Source of the DNA: Erythrobacter aureus
GTDB taxonomy: Bacteria > Pseudomonadota > Alphaproteobacteria > Sphingomonadales > Sphingomonadaceae
NCBI RefSeq assembly: GCF_003355455.1
Contig: NZ_CP031357.1
Coordinates: 2,210,501 to 2,274,500, forward strand
Reading direction: 5' to 3'
DNA length: 64,000 nucleotides
Both the position numbers and the translations under genes were made by a program. Numbering within the stretch: the first letter of the stretch is position 1; each line of letters starts with the position of its first letter. The notes under the pieces are model-generated. The model saw only the letters and a program-made list of their open reading frames with translations. It was not told where the DNA came from and did no database searches. Below are positions 52,190 to 60,832 of the stretch, piece after piece.

Positions 52190-53497
52190 TTGACCACCCA
52201 CCGCTTCATGCCCTCTCCCCCGCTGACCGGACGCATCCGCGTTCCGGGCGACAAATCGATCAGCCATCGTTCGTTGATGTTCGGCGCGCTTGCCGTGGGC
52301 CGCACCCGCATTTCGGGCCTGCTCGAGGGTGAAGACGTGCTCGCCACCGCAGCAGCCATTCGTGCAATGGGCGTCCACATCGAACGCGACGGCGATGAGT
52401 GGGTGGTGCACGGCGTGGGTGTCGGCGGCCTATTGCAGCCCGACCGGGCGCTCGACATGGGCAATTCGGGTACTTCGACACGGCTCCTCATGGGCGTGAT
52501 CGCAAGCCACGGAATCACCGCGACCTTCACTGGCGATGCCAGCCTGTCGAAACGCCCGATGAACCGGGTTATCGACCCGCTTTCGACCATGGGCGCAAGC
52601 TTTACCCCCTCCCCCGGCGGCACGTTGCCGCTGACGATGGAGGGCATGCAGCCCGCCGTGCCGATCACCTACCGCCTGCCTGTGGCCAGCGCGCAGGTGA
52701 AAAGCGCGGTACTGCTTGCCGGCCTGAACACACCGGGCACGACTACGGTGATCGAGCCGGTGCCGACGCGCGATCATACCGAGCGCATGCTGCGCGGGTT
52801 CGGCGCCGAACTGACAGTCGAGGAGGCCGATGGCGAGCGGGTCATCCGCATTCACAGTCCCGCCGAGCTGCGCCCCTGCGACATCGCCGTGCCGGGCGAC
52901 CCGTCCTCCGCCGCCTTCTTCGCCGTGGCGGCCAGCGTGGTACCGGGCAGCGACCTCGTGATCGAGAATGTCGGCCTCAATCCGACCCGCGATGGCATTT
53001 TCCGCACGCTCGAGCTGATGGGTGCCGATATCGAAAAGCTGGACGAGCGCGAAGTCGGCGGGGAGCCGGTCGCCGATCTGCATGTGAAACACTCGCACCT
53101 CAGGGGGATCGAGGTCGATCCCGCCATCGCGCCGAGCATGATCGACGAATTTCCTATCCTCTTCGTCGCGGCCGCAATGGCCGAAGGCACCACCACGACC
53201 AGCGGCCTGGAAGAACTGCGCGTCAAGGAAAGCGACCGCCTCTCCGCTATGGCCACGGCACTGCAAGAGGTTGGCGTAACGCTGGAAGAAACGGATGACG
53301 GACTCATCATCGAAGGTTCGCATGGCGAGCCTCTGCCCGGCGGTGGCACAATCGCCACGCATCTCGATCATCGTATCGCGATGAGCATGGCGATCGCCGG
53401 TCTCGTCAGCCGTAAAGGGGTAGAAATAGACAGCACCGAACCCATCGCAACCAGCTTTCCCAATTTCGCTGCCCTCCTGGCTACGGCGTCCTCGTGA
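52190..53497 (+). CDS. aroA: EPSP synthase, class II-like
   Basis: Shikimate-pathway enzyme transferring enolpyruvyl from PEP to shikimate 3-phosphate. 435 residues from TTG 52190 (ATG 52208 is possible). RIRVPGDKSISHRSLMFGAL, DASLSKRPMNRVIDPL, ASAQVKSAVLLAGLNTPG, RDHTERMLRGFGA, VPGDPSSAAFF and LDHRIAMSMAI follow the class II (Agrobacterium CP4-like) pattern. The PEP-site motif reads GNSGTS with Gly94 where CP4 has Ala100. The stop overlaps the following small gene by four bases. Confidence 0.95.
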   Translation: MTTHRFMPSPPLTGRIRVPGDKSISHRSLMFGALAVGRTRISGLLEGEDVLATAAAIRAMGVHIERDGDEWVVHGVGVGGLLQPDRALDMGNSGTSTRLLMGVIASHGITATFTGDASLSKRPMNRVIDPLSTMGASFTPSPGGTLPLTMEGMQPAVPITYRLPVASAQVKSAVLLAGLNTPGTTTVIEPVPTRDHTERMLRGFGAELTVEEADGERVIRIHSPAELRPCDIAVPGDPSSAAFFAVAASVVPGSDLVIENVGLNPTRDGIFRTLELMGADIEKLDEREVGGEPVADLHVKHSHLRGIEVDPAIAPSMIDEFPILFVAAAMAEGTTTTSGLEELRVKESDRLSAMATALQEVGVTLEETDDGLIIEGSHGEPLPGGGTIATHLDHRIAMSMAIAGLVSRKGVEIDSTEPIATSFPNFAALLATASS

Positions 53498-53751
53498 TCG
53501 ATCTCGACATTTACACCCTTGTTGGTTTCGTCGGCATGGGCTGCATCATCGGCGCCTATGCCTATCTGACGTGGAACGACGAACCGAACCCCTTCGTTCT
53601 TCATGGCACGAACCTAACCGGCGCCGCGCTGCTCACCGTATCGCTGCTGGTCCACACCAACTGGCCGAGCCTCGTGCTCGAAGGGTTCTGGGCGGCAATC
53701 GCCATCTGGGGCCTGGGAAAAGCGCTTCGCGCGCGGAGAACGAAAGCATGA
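53494..53751 (+). CDS. small membrane protein (CBU_0592-like)
   Basis: 85 residues from GTG 53494 in a GTGA overlap with the aroA stop; its own stop overlaps the cmk start. Three hydrophobic segments (about 9-27, 40-52, 58-75) with a basic C-terminus RARRTKA. Resembles a small transmembrane domain family of unknown function (YTLVGFVGMGCIIGAYAYLTW). Its position between aroA and cmk suggests translational linkage only. Confidence 0.75.
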   Translation: MIDLDIYTLVGFVGMGCIIGAYAYLTWNDEPNPFVLHGTNLTGAALLTVSLLVHTNWPSLVLEGFWAAIAIWGLGKALRARRTKA

Positions 53752-54368
53752 TTATCGCCGTCGACGGACCAACCGCCAGTGGGAAAGGCACCATTGCCAA
53801 GGCGCTTGCCCGGCATTTTGGGCTGCCCCATCTCGATACCGGATTGCTCTATCGCGCGGCCGGGCGACAGGTATTTCTCGACGGGGGCGATCCCGACGAT
53901 GGCGGAGATGCGCTGGCGGCGGCCAGCTTTCCCGACAGCCTGCTGGACGATCCGCAACTGCGCGATGAAGAAACCGGCGGGCTCGCCAGCCGCGTTTCGG
54001 TGCACCCAGCACTGCGCCAGGCGCTGTTCGAGCGGCAACGGGCTTTTGCGACCCAGGAAGGCGGAGCTGTGCTGGACGGACGCGATATCGGCACCGTCAT
54101 CGCACCCGAAGCCGACGCAAAACTTTTCGTCACCGCCAGCGTCGAAGCGCGCGCCCAGCGCCGTTTCCTCGAAATGCGCGAGCGCGGGGCCGGGGTCACT
54201 CTGTTGGAGATCCGCGACGATCTGCGCCGCCGCGACGAACGCGACCGCAATCGCGCGGTGGCGCCATTGGTCCCGGCCGAGGATGCTATGGTGATCGATA
54301 CCAGCGCGCTCGGAAAGGAAGAAGCGATTGCCGCAGCGATCGAGGCAGTGAAACAAGCCATCTCCTGA
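53748..54368 (+). CDS. cmk: cytidylate kinase
   Basis: Phosphorylates CMP and dCMP. 206 residues from ATG 53748. P-loop AVDGPTASGKGTIAKALA, LDTGLLYRA, and the lid-region GRDIGTVIAPEADAKLFVTA. Commonly linked to aroA and rpsA in proteobacteria, as here, except that a MarR-GNAT gene separates it from rpsA. Confidence 0.95.
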   Translation: MIIAVDGPTASGKGTIAKALARHFGLPHLDTGLLYRAAGRQVFLDGGDPDDGGDALAAASFPDSLLDDPQLRDEETGGLASRVSVHPALRQALFERQRAFATQEGGAVLDGRDIGTVIAPEADAKLFVTASVEARAQRRFLEMRERGAGVTLLEIRDDLRRRDERDRNRAVAPLVPAEDAMVIDTSALGKEEAIAAAIEAVKQAIS

Positions 54369-54415
54369 GGCCGGTGTCCGGCAACCAAATCCATCCCGGT
54401 TGCCAGCGATCCCTC

Positions 54416-54451
54416 ATCTCCATATCATGTTATGTACCTGGTTATGGAGAT
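54416..54451. promoter_or_regulatory. inverted repeat, probable MarR operator
   Basis: Perfect 9-base arms ATCTCCATA (54416-54424) and TATGGAGAT (54443-54451), 18 bases apart, directly upstream of the MarR-type start; the right arm contains the GGAG ribosome site. Binding by the encoded repressor would block both transcription and translation. Confidence 0.6.
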
Positions 54452-54455
54452 GCGC

Positions 54456-55406
54456 ATGATCGATGTCGTCGCCCAGATGGGGCCAGCCTTTCTGGGCAGC
54501 AGGCTAAAGCGGCTCGGTGAACGCATGCAGGCGGGCGCGGCCAGCGTCCTGACCGATGCCGGGGTTCCGTTGCAGCCCGGCCACATGACGGCGATGGCGG
54601 CGCTGAGAACCGGCCCCAAGACCGTCGGCCAGCTGGCCGAGGCGAGCGGGACCAGCCAGCCTGGCATGACGCGCACGGTTGGGCACCTGAAAAAGCTGGG
54701 CCTTGCCACGGACGAGGCCTGCGCCGATCAGCGCAGCCGCATGATCGCGCTCACCGAACGGGGGCAGAGCATGGCGCTGCGCATCGCGACCGAGGTATGG
54801 CCGCGGGTCGGCGCGGCAGCCGAGGAAATTCTTGCCCGCGTCGAGGGCGATTTTCTCCACCATCTGGCGATCATTGAAGACGCTCTGGCCGAAGCCTCGA
54901 TCGCGGAACGCGCAGCACGAACCGGCCCGCAAACGCTTACCCTGCGCGAGTACACGCCCGCCCTCGCCCGCGAGTTCCACGACATCAACCGCGAATGGAT
55001 CGAGAGCATGTTCGCGATGGAAAAGGCCGACCGCGAAATCCTCGAACATCCGCAGGAACGGATAGTCGATCCCGGAGGCGACATCATCTTCGTTGAAGCG
55101 GCGGGGCTTGGCATCGTTGGGACCTGCGCACTGCTCAAGACCGGCCCGGGCGCTTTCGAACTGACCAAGATGGGCGTGCGCGAATGCGCGCGCGGGCTGA
55201 AGGCGGGGGAATTCCTGCTCGCCGGAATGATCGATCGCGCGCGCGAACTCGGCGCGCAGAAGCTGTATCTGCTCACCAACAGCAAGTGTGCACCGGCAAT
55301 ACACCTCTACGAAAAGCTCGGCTTCGAACACGATCGCGGGATTTTGGACGCCTACGCCGCACGGTACGAACGATGCGATGTGGCCATGCTCTACAAGGGG
55401 GCCTAG
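54456..55406 (+). CDS. MarR-type regulator fused to GNAT acetyltransferase
   Basis: 316 residues from ATG 54456, chosen because GGAG lies six bases upstream; earlier in-frame ATGs at 54432 and 54444 fall inside the operator-like repeat. Residues 1-150: winged helix of MarR type (GPKTVGQLAEASGTSQPGMTRTVGHLKKLGLA, DQRSRMIALTERG). Residues 165-316: GNAT acetyltransferase (TLREYTPALAREFHDIN, the KLYLLTNSKCAPAIHLYEKLGF end). Such fusions link DNA binding to acetyltransferase activity; ligand and substrate are unknown. Likely autoregulated. Confidence 0.87.
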   Translation: MIDVVAQMGPAFLGSRLKRLGERMQAGAASVLTDAGVPLQPGHMTAMAALRTGPKTVGQLAEASGTSQPGMTRTVGHLKKLGLATDEACADQRSRMIALTERGQSMALRIATEVWPRVGAAAEEILARVEGDFLHHLAIIEDALAEASIAERAARTGPQTLTLREYTPALAREFHDINREWIESMFAMEKADREILEHPQERIVDPGGDIIFVEAAGLGIVGTCALLKTGPGAFELTKMGVRECARGLKAGEFLLAGMIDRARELGAQKLYLLTNSKCAPAIHLYEKLGFEHDRGILDAYAARYERCDVAMLYKGA

Positions 55407-55440
55407 CGCCGGAACGGGAGACTCGTTCCGGCGGCGCTTT
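55407..55440 (+). terminator. terminator hairpin after the MarR-GNAT gene
   Basis: CGCCGGAAC (55407-55415) pairs with GTTCCGGCG (55425-55433), nine pairs, followed after four bases by a short T-run. Confidence 0.6.
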
Positions 55441-55789
55441 GCCACGGGCATGATCTGGTAGATGCTGTTGCCCAACCGCGAAAACTATCGAACCCCGTCG
55501 TTTTCCGCTCCGGAATCGGCAATGCTCCAACCCCCCTTTACCGTGCAGCATACAAGCCATGGCTTTGCCCGGCGTCCGTGCAAACCGCTTGCCTTTTGGC
55601 ACCGTTTCGACTAGGCGCGCGGCCGTTCTCCCAATCTCCGATTGAAGAACCTTCGCGGCGGCATCCGGCCTCGCGAAGACGTCGGCCCTCTTGCCCCGTA
55701 CGGCCCGTGCAATGGTGCGCAGGCAGACGGGTAAAGACCCCGGTAAAACCGGTGGCCGGTAGCAAAACGAACGTTAGGACTACTCAATT
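55441..55789. other. rpsA leader / intergenic region
   Basis: 349 bases without a gene. It must contain an rpsA promoter because a terminator precedes it. Close to rpsA is a small hairpin CCGGT-AAA-ACCGG (55740-55752), and AGGA (55774-55777) is the likely ribosome site. The open frames across it have no protein features. Confidence 0.4.
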
Positions 55790-57493
55790 ATGGCAACTGC
55801 AGCCAACCCCACTCGCGACGATTTCGCCGCGATGCTCGACGAGCAACTCGGCGGCGCAGATGACGGCGGCTTCGAAGGCCGCGTCGTCAAGGGCACCGTC
55901 ACCGCCATCGAAAACGGCATGGCGCACATCGATGTCGGCCTGAAAAGCGAAGGCCGCGTCGACCTCAAGGAATTCCAGCGCTCCGAAAACGAAACCGCGC
56001 CCGGCGTCGGTGACGAAGTCGAAGTCTATGTCGACCGCGTCGAAAACGCGGAAGGCGAAGCGATGCTCAGCCGCGACCGCGCCCGCCGCGAAGCCGCCTG
56101 GGACAAGCTCGAAAGCGAGTTTGGCGAAGGCAAGCGCGTCGAAGGCCGCATCTTCGGCCGCGTTAAGGGCGGCTTCACCGTCGATCTCGACGGTGCCGTG
56201 GCCTTCCTGCCCGGCAGCCAGGTCGACATTCGCCCCGTGCGCGACGTCACCCCGCTGATGGACATGGCTCAGCCCTTCCAGATCCTCAAGATGGACCGCC
56301 GCCGCGGTAACATCGTCGTCTCGCGCCGTGCGGTTCTCGAAGAAACCCGCGCCGAACAGCGCAGCGAGCTGATCGACAAGCTGGCCGAAGGCCAGGTGAT
56401 CGACGGCGTGGTCAAGAACATCACTGATTACGGCGCATTCGTCGACCTCGGCGGTATCGACGGCCTGCTCCACGTCACCGACATGAGCTACAAGCGCGTC
56501 AACCACCCCAGCGAAATGATCGAAATCGGCGCGACCGTGACCGTCCAGATCATCCGCATCAACGAAGAAACCCAGCGCATCAGCCTCGGCATGAAGCAGC
56601 TAGAATCGGATCCGTGGGACGGCGTTTCGGCCAAGTACCCGGTCGGAATGAAGCTGACGGGCACCGTGACCAACATCACCGAATACGGCGCATTCGTCGA
56701 AATCGAACCGGGCATCGAAGGCCTGGTCCACGTTTCGGAAATGAGCTGGACCAAGAAGAACGTCCACCCGGGCAAGATCGTTTCGACCAGCCAAGAAGTC
56801 GAAGTCATGGTCCTCGAGGTCGACAGCGAGAAGCGTCGCATCAGCCTCGGCCTCAAGCAAGCCCAGCGCAACCCGTGGGAAGAGTTCGCCGAGAAGCACC
56901 CGGTTGGCTCGAAGGTCGAAGGCGAAGTCAAGAACGCCACCGAATTCGGTCTCTTCATCGGCCTCGATGGCGACGTGGACGGCATGGTCCACATGTCGGA
57001 CATCGCCTGGGGCATCTCGGGTGAAGACGCGCTCGCCCTGCACCGCAAGGGCGAGCAGGTCGAAGCCGTGGTGCTCGACGTCGACACCGACAAGGAGCGC
57101 ATCAGCCTCGGCATGAAGCAGCTCGAAAAGGGCGCACCGACCGAAGCGGGCGCTTCGGGCACGCTCCGCAAGGGCGAAACCGTCACCGTCACCGTCCTCG
57201 AAGTCCGCGATGGCGGCCTCGAAGTGCAGGTTGGCGAAGACGGCGCGACCGGCTTCATCAAGCGTAGCGACCTCGGCCGCGACCGCGACGAACAGCGCCC
57301 CGACCGTTTCCAGGTCGGCGGTAAGGTCGACGCGATGGTCACCGGCTTCGATCGCTCCAAGAAGCCGAACTTCTCGATCAAGGCGCGTCAGATCGCCGAA
57401 GAGAAGGAAGCGGTGGCACAGTTCGGTTCGTCGGATTCGGGTGCCTCGCTCGGCGACATCCTCGGCGAAGCGCTGAAGAAGAAAGAAGACTGA
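55790..57493 (+). CDS. rpsA: 30S ribosomal protein S1
   Basis: 567 residues, with repeated S1 RNA-binding domains seen as KGTVTAIENGMAHIDVG, VEGRIFGRVKGGFTVDLDG, DGVVKNITDYGAFVDLGG, TGTVTNITEYGAFVEIEPG, EGEVKNATEFGLFIGLDGD and the last VTVTVLEVRDGGLEVQVG: six in all. Codon use is very biased to GAA/CGC/GTC, typical of high expression. Captures mRNA on the small subunit. Confidence 0.97.
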   Translation: MATAANPTRDDFAAMLDEQLGGADDGGFEGRVVKGTVTAIENGMAHIDVGLKSEGRVDLKEFQRSENETAPGVGDEVEVYVDRVENAEGEAMLSRDRARREAAWDKLESEFGEGKRVEGRIFGRVKGGFTVDLDGAVAFLPGSQVDIRPVRDVTPLMDMAQPFQILKMDRRRGNIVVSRRAVLEETRAEQRSELIDKLAEGQVIDGVVKNITDYGAFVDLGGIDGLLHVTDMSYKRVNHPSEMIEIGATVTVQIIRINEETQRISLGMKQLESDPWDGVSAKYPVGMKLTGTVTNITEYGAFVEIEPGIEGLVHVSEMSWTKKNVHPGKIVSTSQEVEVMVLEVDSEKRRISLGLKQAQRNPWEEFAEKHPVGSKVEGEVKNATEFGLFIGLDGDVDGMVHMSDIAWGISGEDALALHRKGEQVEAVVLDVDTDKERISLGMKQLEKGAPTEAGASGTLRKGETVTVTVLEVRDGGLEVQVGEDGATGFIKRSDLGRDRDEQRPDRFQVGGKVDAMVTGFDRSKKPNFSIKARQIAEEKEAVAQFGSSDSGASLGDILGEALKKKED

Positions 57494-57504
57494 CGGTAAC
57501 AGGT

Positions 57505-57526
57505 TGGCGCCCGCGAAGCGGGCGCT
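57505..57526 (+). terminator. hairpin after rpsA
   Basis: GCGCCCGC-GAA-GCGGGCGC, eight pairs, 12 bases after the rpsA stop; weak T content downstream. Confidence 0.55.
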
Positions 57527-57571
57527 TACCGCACCGTCATCCCCGCGCAGGCCGGGATCCAGACGATAAAG

Positions 57572-57612
57572 GAAGGCCCGCTTGCAACTCCGGCAGGCGG
57601 GCCTTTCCCTTT
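57572..57612 (+). terminator. second terminator between rpsA and gloB
   Basis: AAGGCCCGC pairs with GCGGGCCTT around a 14-base loop, followed by TCCCTTT. Between it and the first hairpin lies CGTCATCCCCGCGCAGGCCGG, which resembles a common dispersed palindromic repeat. Confidence 0.6.
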
Positions 57613-57639
57613 GGCGCGGCAGCGCTTACCTTGCCCGCC

Positions 57640-58395
57640 ATGCTCGAAGTCCATCAGTTCCCCTGCCTGTCCGACAATTACGGATTCCTCCTCCACGATC
57701 CCGATAGCGGCGAGACTGCGGCCATCGATACGCCGGACGGCTCGGAATACCTCAGGCAGGCCGAAGCTAAGGGCTGGGAAATCACGCAGATCTGGAACAC
57801 GCATTGGCATCCCGATCATGCGGGCGGGAACAAGGCCATCGTAGAGGCGACCGGCGCAACGGTGGTCGCGCCCAGGGAAGTCGAGAAGCTCAGTCCTATC
57901 GACCGCGTCGTGGGCAATGGCGACAGCGCGTCGCTGGGCAAGTGGCAGGCGCGCGTGATCGACGTTTCCGGCCATACCAATGGCCATATCGCGTATCATA
58001 TCGCCAAGGCAGATATGGCTTTCGTGGGCGACAGCGTCTTCGCGCTCGGTTGCGGCCGGATGTTCGAAGGCGTGCCGGAACAGTATTGGAACAGCCTCGA
58101 TCGCATTCGGAATCTGCCCGAAAACACGCTGCTCTATTGCGCACATGAATATACGCAGGCGAACGCCAAGTTCGCGCTTCATGCCGACCCTGACAATGCC
58201 GAACTGCGGCTCTATGCCGCACGCATCGACGAGAAGCGCGCCAAGGGCGAACCGACCGTACCGACAGTGCTCTCGCGCGAACTGGCAACCAACCCCTTCC
58301 TGCGCGCCGACGATGCCGATCTGCGCGATCGGTGGGGTGGCACCAGTCCTGCGGAGACATTCGCCGCGCTGCGCACTGCCAAGGACCATTTCTGA
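57640..58395 (+). CDS. gloB: hydroxyacylglutathione hydrolase (glyoxalase II)
   Basis: Hydrolyses S-lactoylglutathione in methylglyoxal detoxification. 251 residues from ATG 57640. Metal motif THWHPDHAGG, then HTNGHIAYH, GDSVFALGCGRMFEG, YCAHEYTQANAKFAL. The metallo-beta-lactamase core and the family C-terminal domain are both present. Followed after 4 bases by a quinone oxidoreductase gene. Confidence 0.95.
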   Translation: MLEVHQFPCLSDNYGFLLHDPDSGETAAIDTPDGSEYLRQAEAKGWEITQIWNTHWHPDHAGGNKAIVEATGATVVAPREVEKLSPIDRVVGNGDSASLGKWQARVIDVSGHTNGHIAYHIAKADMAFVGDSVFALGCGRMFEGVPEQYWNSLDRIRNLPENTLLYCAHEYTQANAKFALHADPDNAELRLYAARIDEKRAKGEPTVPTVLSRELATNPFLRADDADLRDRWGGTSPAETFAALRTAKDHF

Positions 58396-58399
58396 CCCG

Positions 58400-59365
58400 A
58401 TGAAGGCCCTCCTGGTTCGCACGCTGTCGCCCGACCTGTCGGGCGTCGAACTGGCCGAAATCGAGCGACCCGACGGTGAAGTGTTGGTGCGTGTGCGCGC
58501 GGCTTCGCTCAACTACCCAGACTTGCTGATGACGCAGGGCAAATACCAGTTCAAACCCGATCCGCCCTTCGTCTCCGGCCTCGAAATGGCAGGCGAAGTG
58601 ATCGAGGCGCCCGCGGATAGCGGCTTCTTGCCGGGCGACAGAGTACGTGGCGGGGCAAAGACCGGTGCCTTTGCCGAATATGTCGCGCTGTCAGCGTCCA
58701 CATTGCGCAAGATCCCCGATGGCCTCGATTACAGCACCGCAGCGGCGATGGGGGCGGCCTATCACACGGCCTATGTCGCGTTGATCGAGATCGGTGGGCT
58801 GGAGGCGGGGCAGAGCGTCCTGATTCATGGCGCGAGCGGCGGCGTGGGCCTGGCCGCCTGCGATCTCGCCCGCGCGCTCGGCGCGAAGGTCATCGCGGCA
58901 ACGCATCGCGAGGACAAGATCGAACCTATACGCAGAATCGCGCAGCCCGATACGGCGATCCTCAACACCGGCCGGTTTCGCGAGGACATCTCGGACCTTA
59001 CCCACGGGAAGCTGTGCGACCTCGTCTACGATCCGGTTGGCGGCGACGTATTCGACGAGAGCACGCGCTGCGTCACCTTTGGCGGCAAGCTGCTGGTGAT
59101 CGGCTTCGTATCGGGCCGCATTCCCGAAATCGCGGTCAACATCCCGCTGATCAAGGGATTTTCGGTCGTCGGCGTACGCGCGGGCGAATATGCGCGGCGC
59201 TTTCCCGAACGCGGGACGCGCGTCGCCGCGGAAGTCGACCGGCTTGCGGCAGAAGGAAAGATTGTGCCGCACGTGGACCGGACCCTCCCCCTCGATCAAT
59301 GGCGGGAGGCGTTCGACGCCATGCGGCGCGGCGAGATCATCGGGAAACTCGTGCTCGAGCCCTGA
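58400..59365 (+). CDS. NADPH:quinone oxidoreductase family protein
   Basis: 321 residues from ATG 58400. Medium-chain dehydrogenase fold without zinc ligands: LNYPDLLMTQGKYQFKP, VSGLEMAGEV, nucleotide motif IHGASGGVGLAACDLARALGAKVI. Reduces quinones or enoyl substrates; partner unknown. Probably cotranscribed with gloB, suggesting a role in reactive-carbonyl defence. Confidence 0.88.
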   Translation: MKALLVRTLSPDLSGVELAEIERPDGEVLVRVRAASLNYPDLLMTQGKYQFKPDPPFVSGLEMAGEVIEAPADSGFLPGDRVRGGAKTGAFAEYVALSASTLRKIPDGLDYSTAAAMGAAYHTAYVALIEIGGLEAGQSVLIHGASGGVGLAACDLARALGAKVIAATHREDKIEPIRRIAQPDTAILNTGRFREDISDLTHGKLCDLVYDPVGGDVFDESTRCVTFGGKLLVIGFVSGRIPEIAVNIPLIKGFSVVGVRAGEYARRFPERGTRVAAEVDRLAAEGKIVPHVDRTLPLDQWREAFDAMRRGEIIGKLVLEP

Positions 59366-59368
59366 ATC

Positions 59369-59398
59369 GAAAAGGGCGGCCCCACAGGACCGCCCTCG
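59369..59398. terminator. bidirectional terminator
   Basis: AGGGCGG (59373-59379) and CCGCCCT (59390-59396); on the minus strand it is followed by TTTCGATT, serving the ATP synthase operon, and the same stem can stop the quinone oxidoreductase transcript. Confidence 0.65.
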
Positions 59399-59423
59399 CG
59401 ATTGTTCTTCCGATAATCGCCGG

Positions 59424-60002
59424 TCAGATCCCGGCGATCACCTTGTCGGCCAGGGCCTGATCGGCTTCGGCGTCGTGCTTTTCGGCAATCAGCTTGCGGC
59501 TCGCCGTGGTAGCGGCGTTGACGGCGCGGTTGCGCACGTCTTCGACCGCTTCACGTTCGGCAGCGGCGATCTTGTCTTCGGCCATGCGCTTGCGGCGCTC
59601 GACCATCGCCTTGCTGTCGGCCTCCGCCTTTTCGAGCAGGGCGTCGGCTTCATGCTGCGCATTGGCAAGCATGGCTTCCGCGTCCTTCTCGGCACCGGCG
59701 ATCTTGTCGGCATATTCCTGCCGCAACGCTTCGGCTTCGGCGCGCAATTGCTTGGCTTCGTCGAGCTGTTCCTTGATCGCGGCGATCTTGCCATCGAGTC
59801 CACCGCCAATCGTCTTGTGAACCTTGGCGCCGAAGAAAGCGATCAGCAGCAGAACCAACATCGAGATGGAGACGATCTGGAAGGGCGCCAGGCCCCACAG
59901 CTCGGGCTCGACATGCTTGCCTGCCCCAGCGTCGATCTCGACAGTGGCCTGCGCGGCTTCGGTGGCGATCACTTCGGGAAGCTGGGATGTGGGATTAGCC
60001 AT
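59424..60002 (-). CDS. atpF: ATP synthase Fo subunit b
   Basis: 192 residues. One membrane segment (APFQIVSISMLVLLLIAFFGA, about 40-60) after a polar N-terminal extension, then a long charged coiled coil forming the peripheral stalk (KEQLDEAKQLRAEAEALRQE). Overlaps the b' gene by 8 bases. Last gene of the operon in the window; the F1 genes are not here, as is usual in alphaproteobacteria. Confidence 0.92.
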   Translation of the reverse strand: MANPTSQLPEVIATEAAQATVEIDAGAGKHVEPELWGLAPFQIVSISMLVLLLIAFFGAKVHKTIGGGLDGKIAAIKEQLDEAKQLRAEAEALRQEYADKIAGAEKDAEAMLANAQHEADALLEKAEADSKAMVERRKRMAEDKIAAAEREAVEDVRNRAVNAATTASRKLIAEKHDAEADQALADKVIAGI

Positions 60003-60489
60003 TGGCCATCGCCTCCTTCACCGCCTTCGAAACGGTCGGCTTGGTCACCTTCACGCCGGCAAGCGTCTTGACGATGTCCTGCGCCGCTTCGACCGCGACC
60101 GCTTCCACTTCGGTGAGCGCCGCATTGCGGGCTTCGGCGATGCGGCTTTCGGCTTCGGCCAGCTTCTTGTCGAGCCGCGCTTGCGCCGCTTTCAGCTTGG
60201 TTTCGGACTTGGCCGCAGCCTCGTCCTTAGCCTTGGCGACGATCGCCTGCGCGGCGGCGCGGTTCTCGTTCTCGCGCACGCGCCAGGCCTCTTCCTGCTC
60301 GTCGGCGGCGTCCCGCGCGGCCTTGGCGGCGGCGAGGTCGGCGGCGATCTGGCCGTCACGCTGGGCGACGGTTTCCATCACCTTGGGCACCATGCCCTTG
60401 CCGATGACGAAGAAAGTGATGCCGAAAAAGACCAGCAGCCAGAAGACCTGACTGGACCATGTTTCGGCAAGCTGTGCTATCTGTGGCAT
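59995..60489 (-). CDS. ATP synthase Fo subunit b'
   Basis: 164 residues. Membrane anchor VFWLLVFFGITFFVIGKGMVP near the N-terminus, then coiled coil (VMETVAQRDGQIAADLAAAKAARD). Pairs with b as a heterodimeric stalk, as in photosynthetic and many alphaproteobacterial enzymes. Its end overlaps the b gene start. Confidence 0.92.
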   Translation of the reverse strand: MPQIAQLAETWSSQVFWLLVFFGITFFVIGKGMVPKVMETVAQRDGQIAADLAAAKAARDAADEQEEAWRVRENENRAAAQAIVAKAKDEAAAKSETKLKAAQARLDKKLAEAESRIAEARNAALTEVEAVAVEAAQDIVKTLAGVKVTKPTVSKAVKEAMANG

Positions 60490-60568
60490 TGCAGCTCTCG
60501 AAAGGCGGGTACGAAAATTCGTGGGCCGGCCGGGACGATCCCGACCGGCTCAAATCCATGTCCGTCGA

Positions 60569-60796
60569 TTAAGCGACGAAGATCAGGATCATCGCGACGA
60601 CGAACGCCAGCAGACCGAGAAGTTCGGCGGCGGCGAAGCCGATGAACAGGCGGCCCTGCTGGCCGTCTGCCGCACCCGGGTTGCGCAGAGCGCTTTCGAG
60701 GAACGAACCGAAGACGTTACCCACGCCGATCGCGGCCATACCGGCACCGATTGCAGCGAGACCAGCGCCGATGAGCTTTGCAGCTTCCATTTCCAT
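60569..60796 (-). CDS. atpE: ATP synthase Fo subunit c
   Basis: 75 residues from ATG 60796 after AAGGAG. Two-helix hairpin: Gly-rich first helix GAGLAAIGAGMAAIGVG, polar loop SALRNPGAADGQ and a second helix with the ion-binding Glu in GFAAAELLGLLAFVV. The binding site looks proton-type, without the polar set that marks sodium enzymes. Confidence 0.96.
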   Translation of the reverse strand: MEMEAAKLIGAGLAAIGAGMAAIGVGNVFGSFLESALRNPGAADGQQGRLFIGFAAAELLGLLAFVVAMILIFVA

Positions 60797-60832
60797 GACA
60801 AACTCCTTTGGAAAAACGTGTAAATTGAGGAC

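Noticed and set aside
54432..54455. Earlier start of the MarR-GNAT gene
   Set aside because: These ATGs fall inside the operator-like inverted repeat, while ATG 54456 has GGAG at correct spacing.
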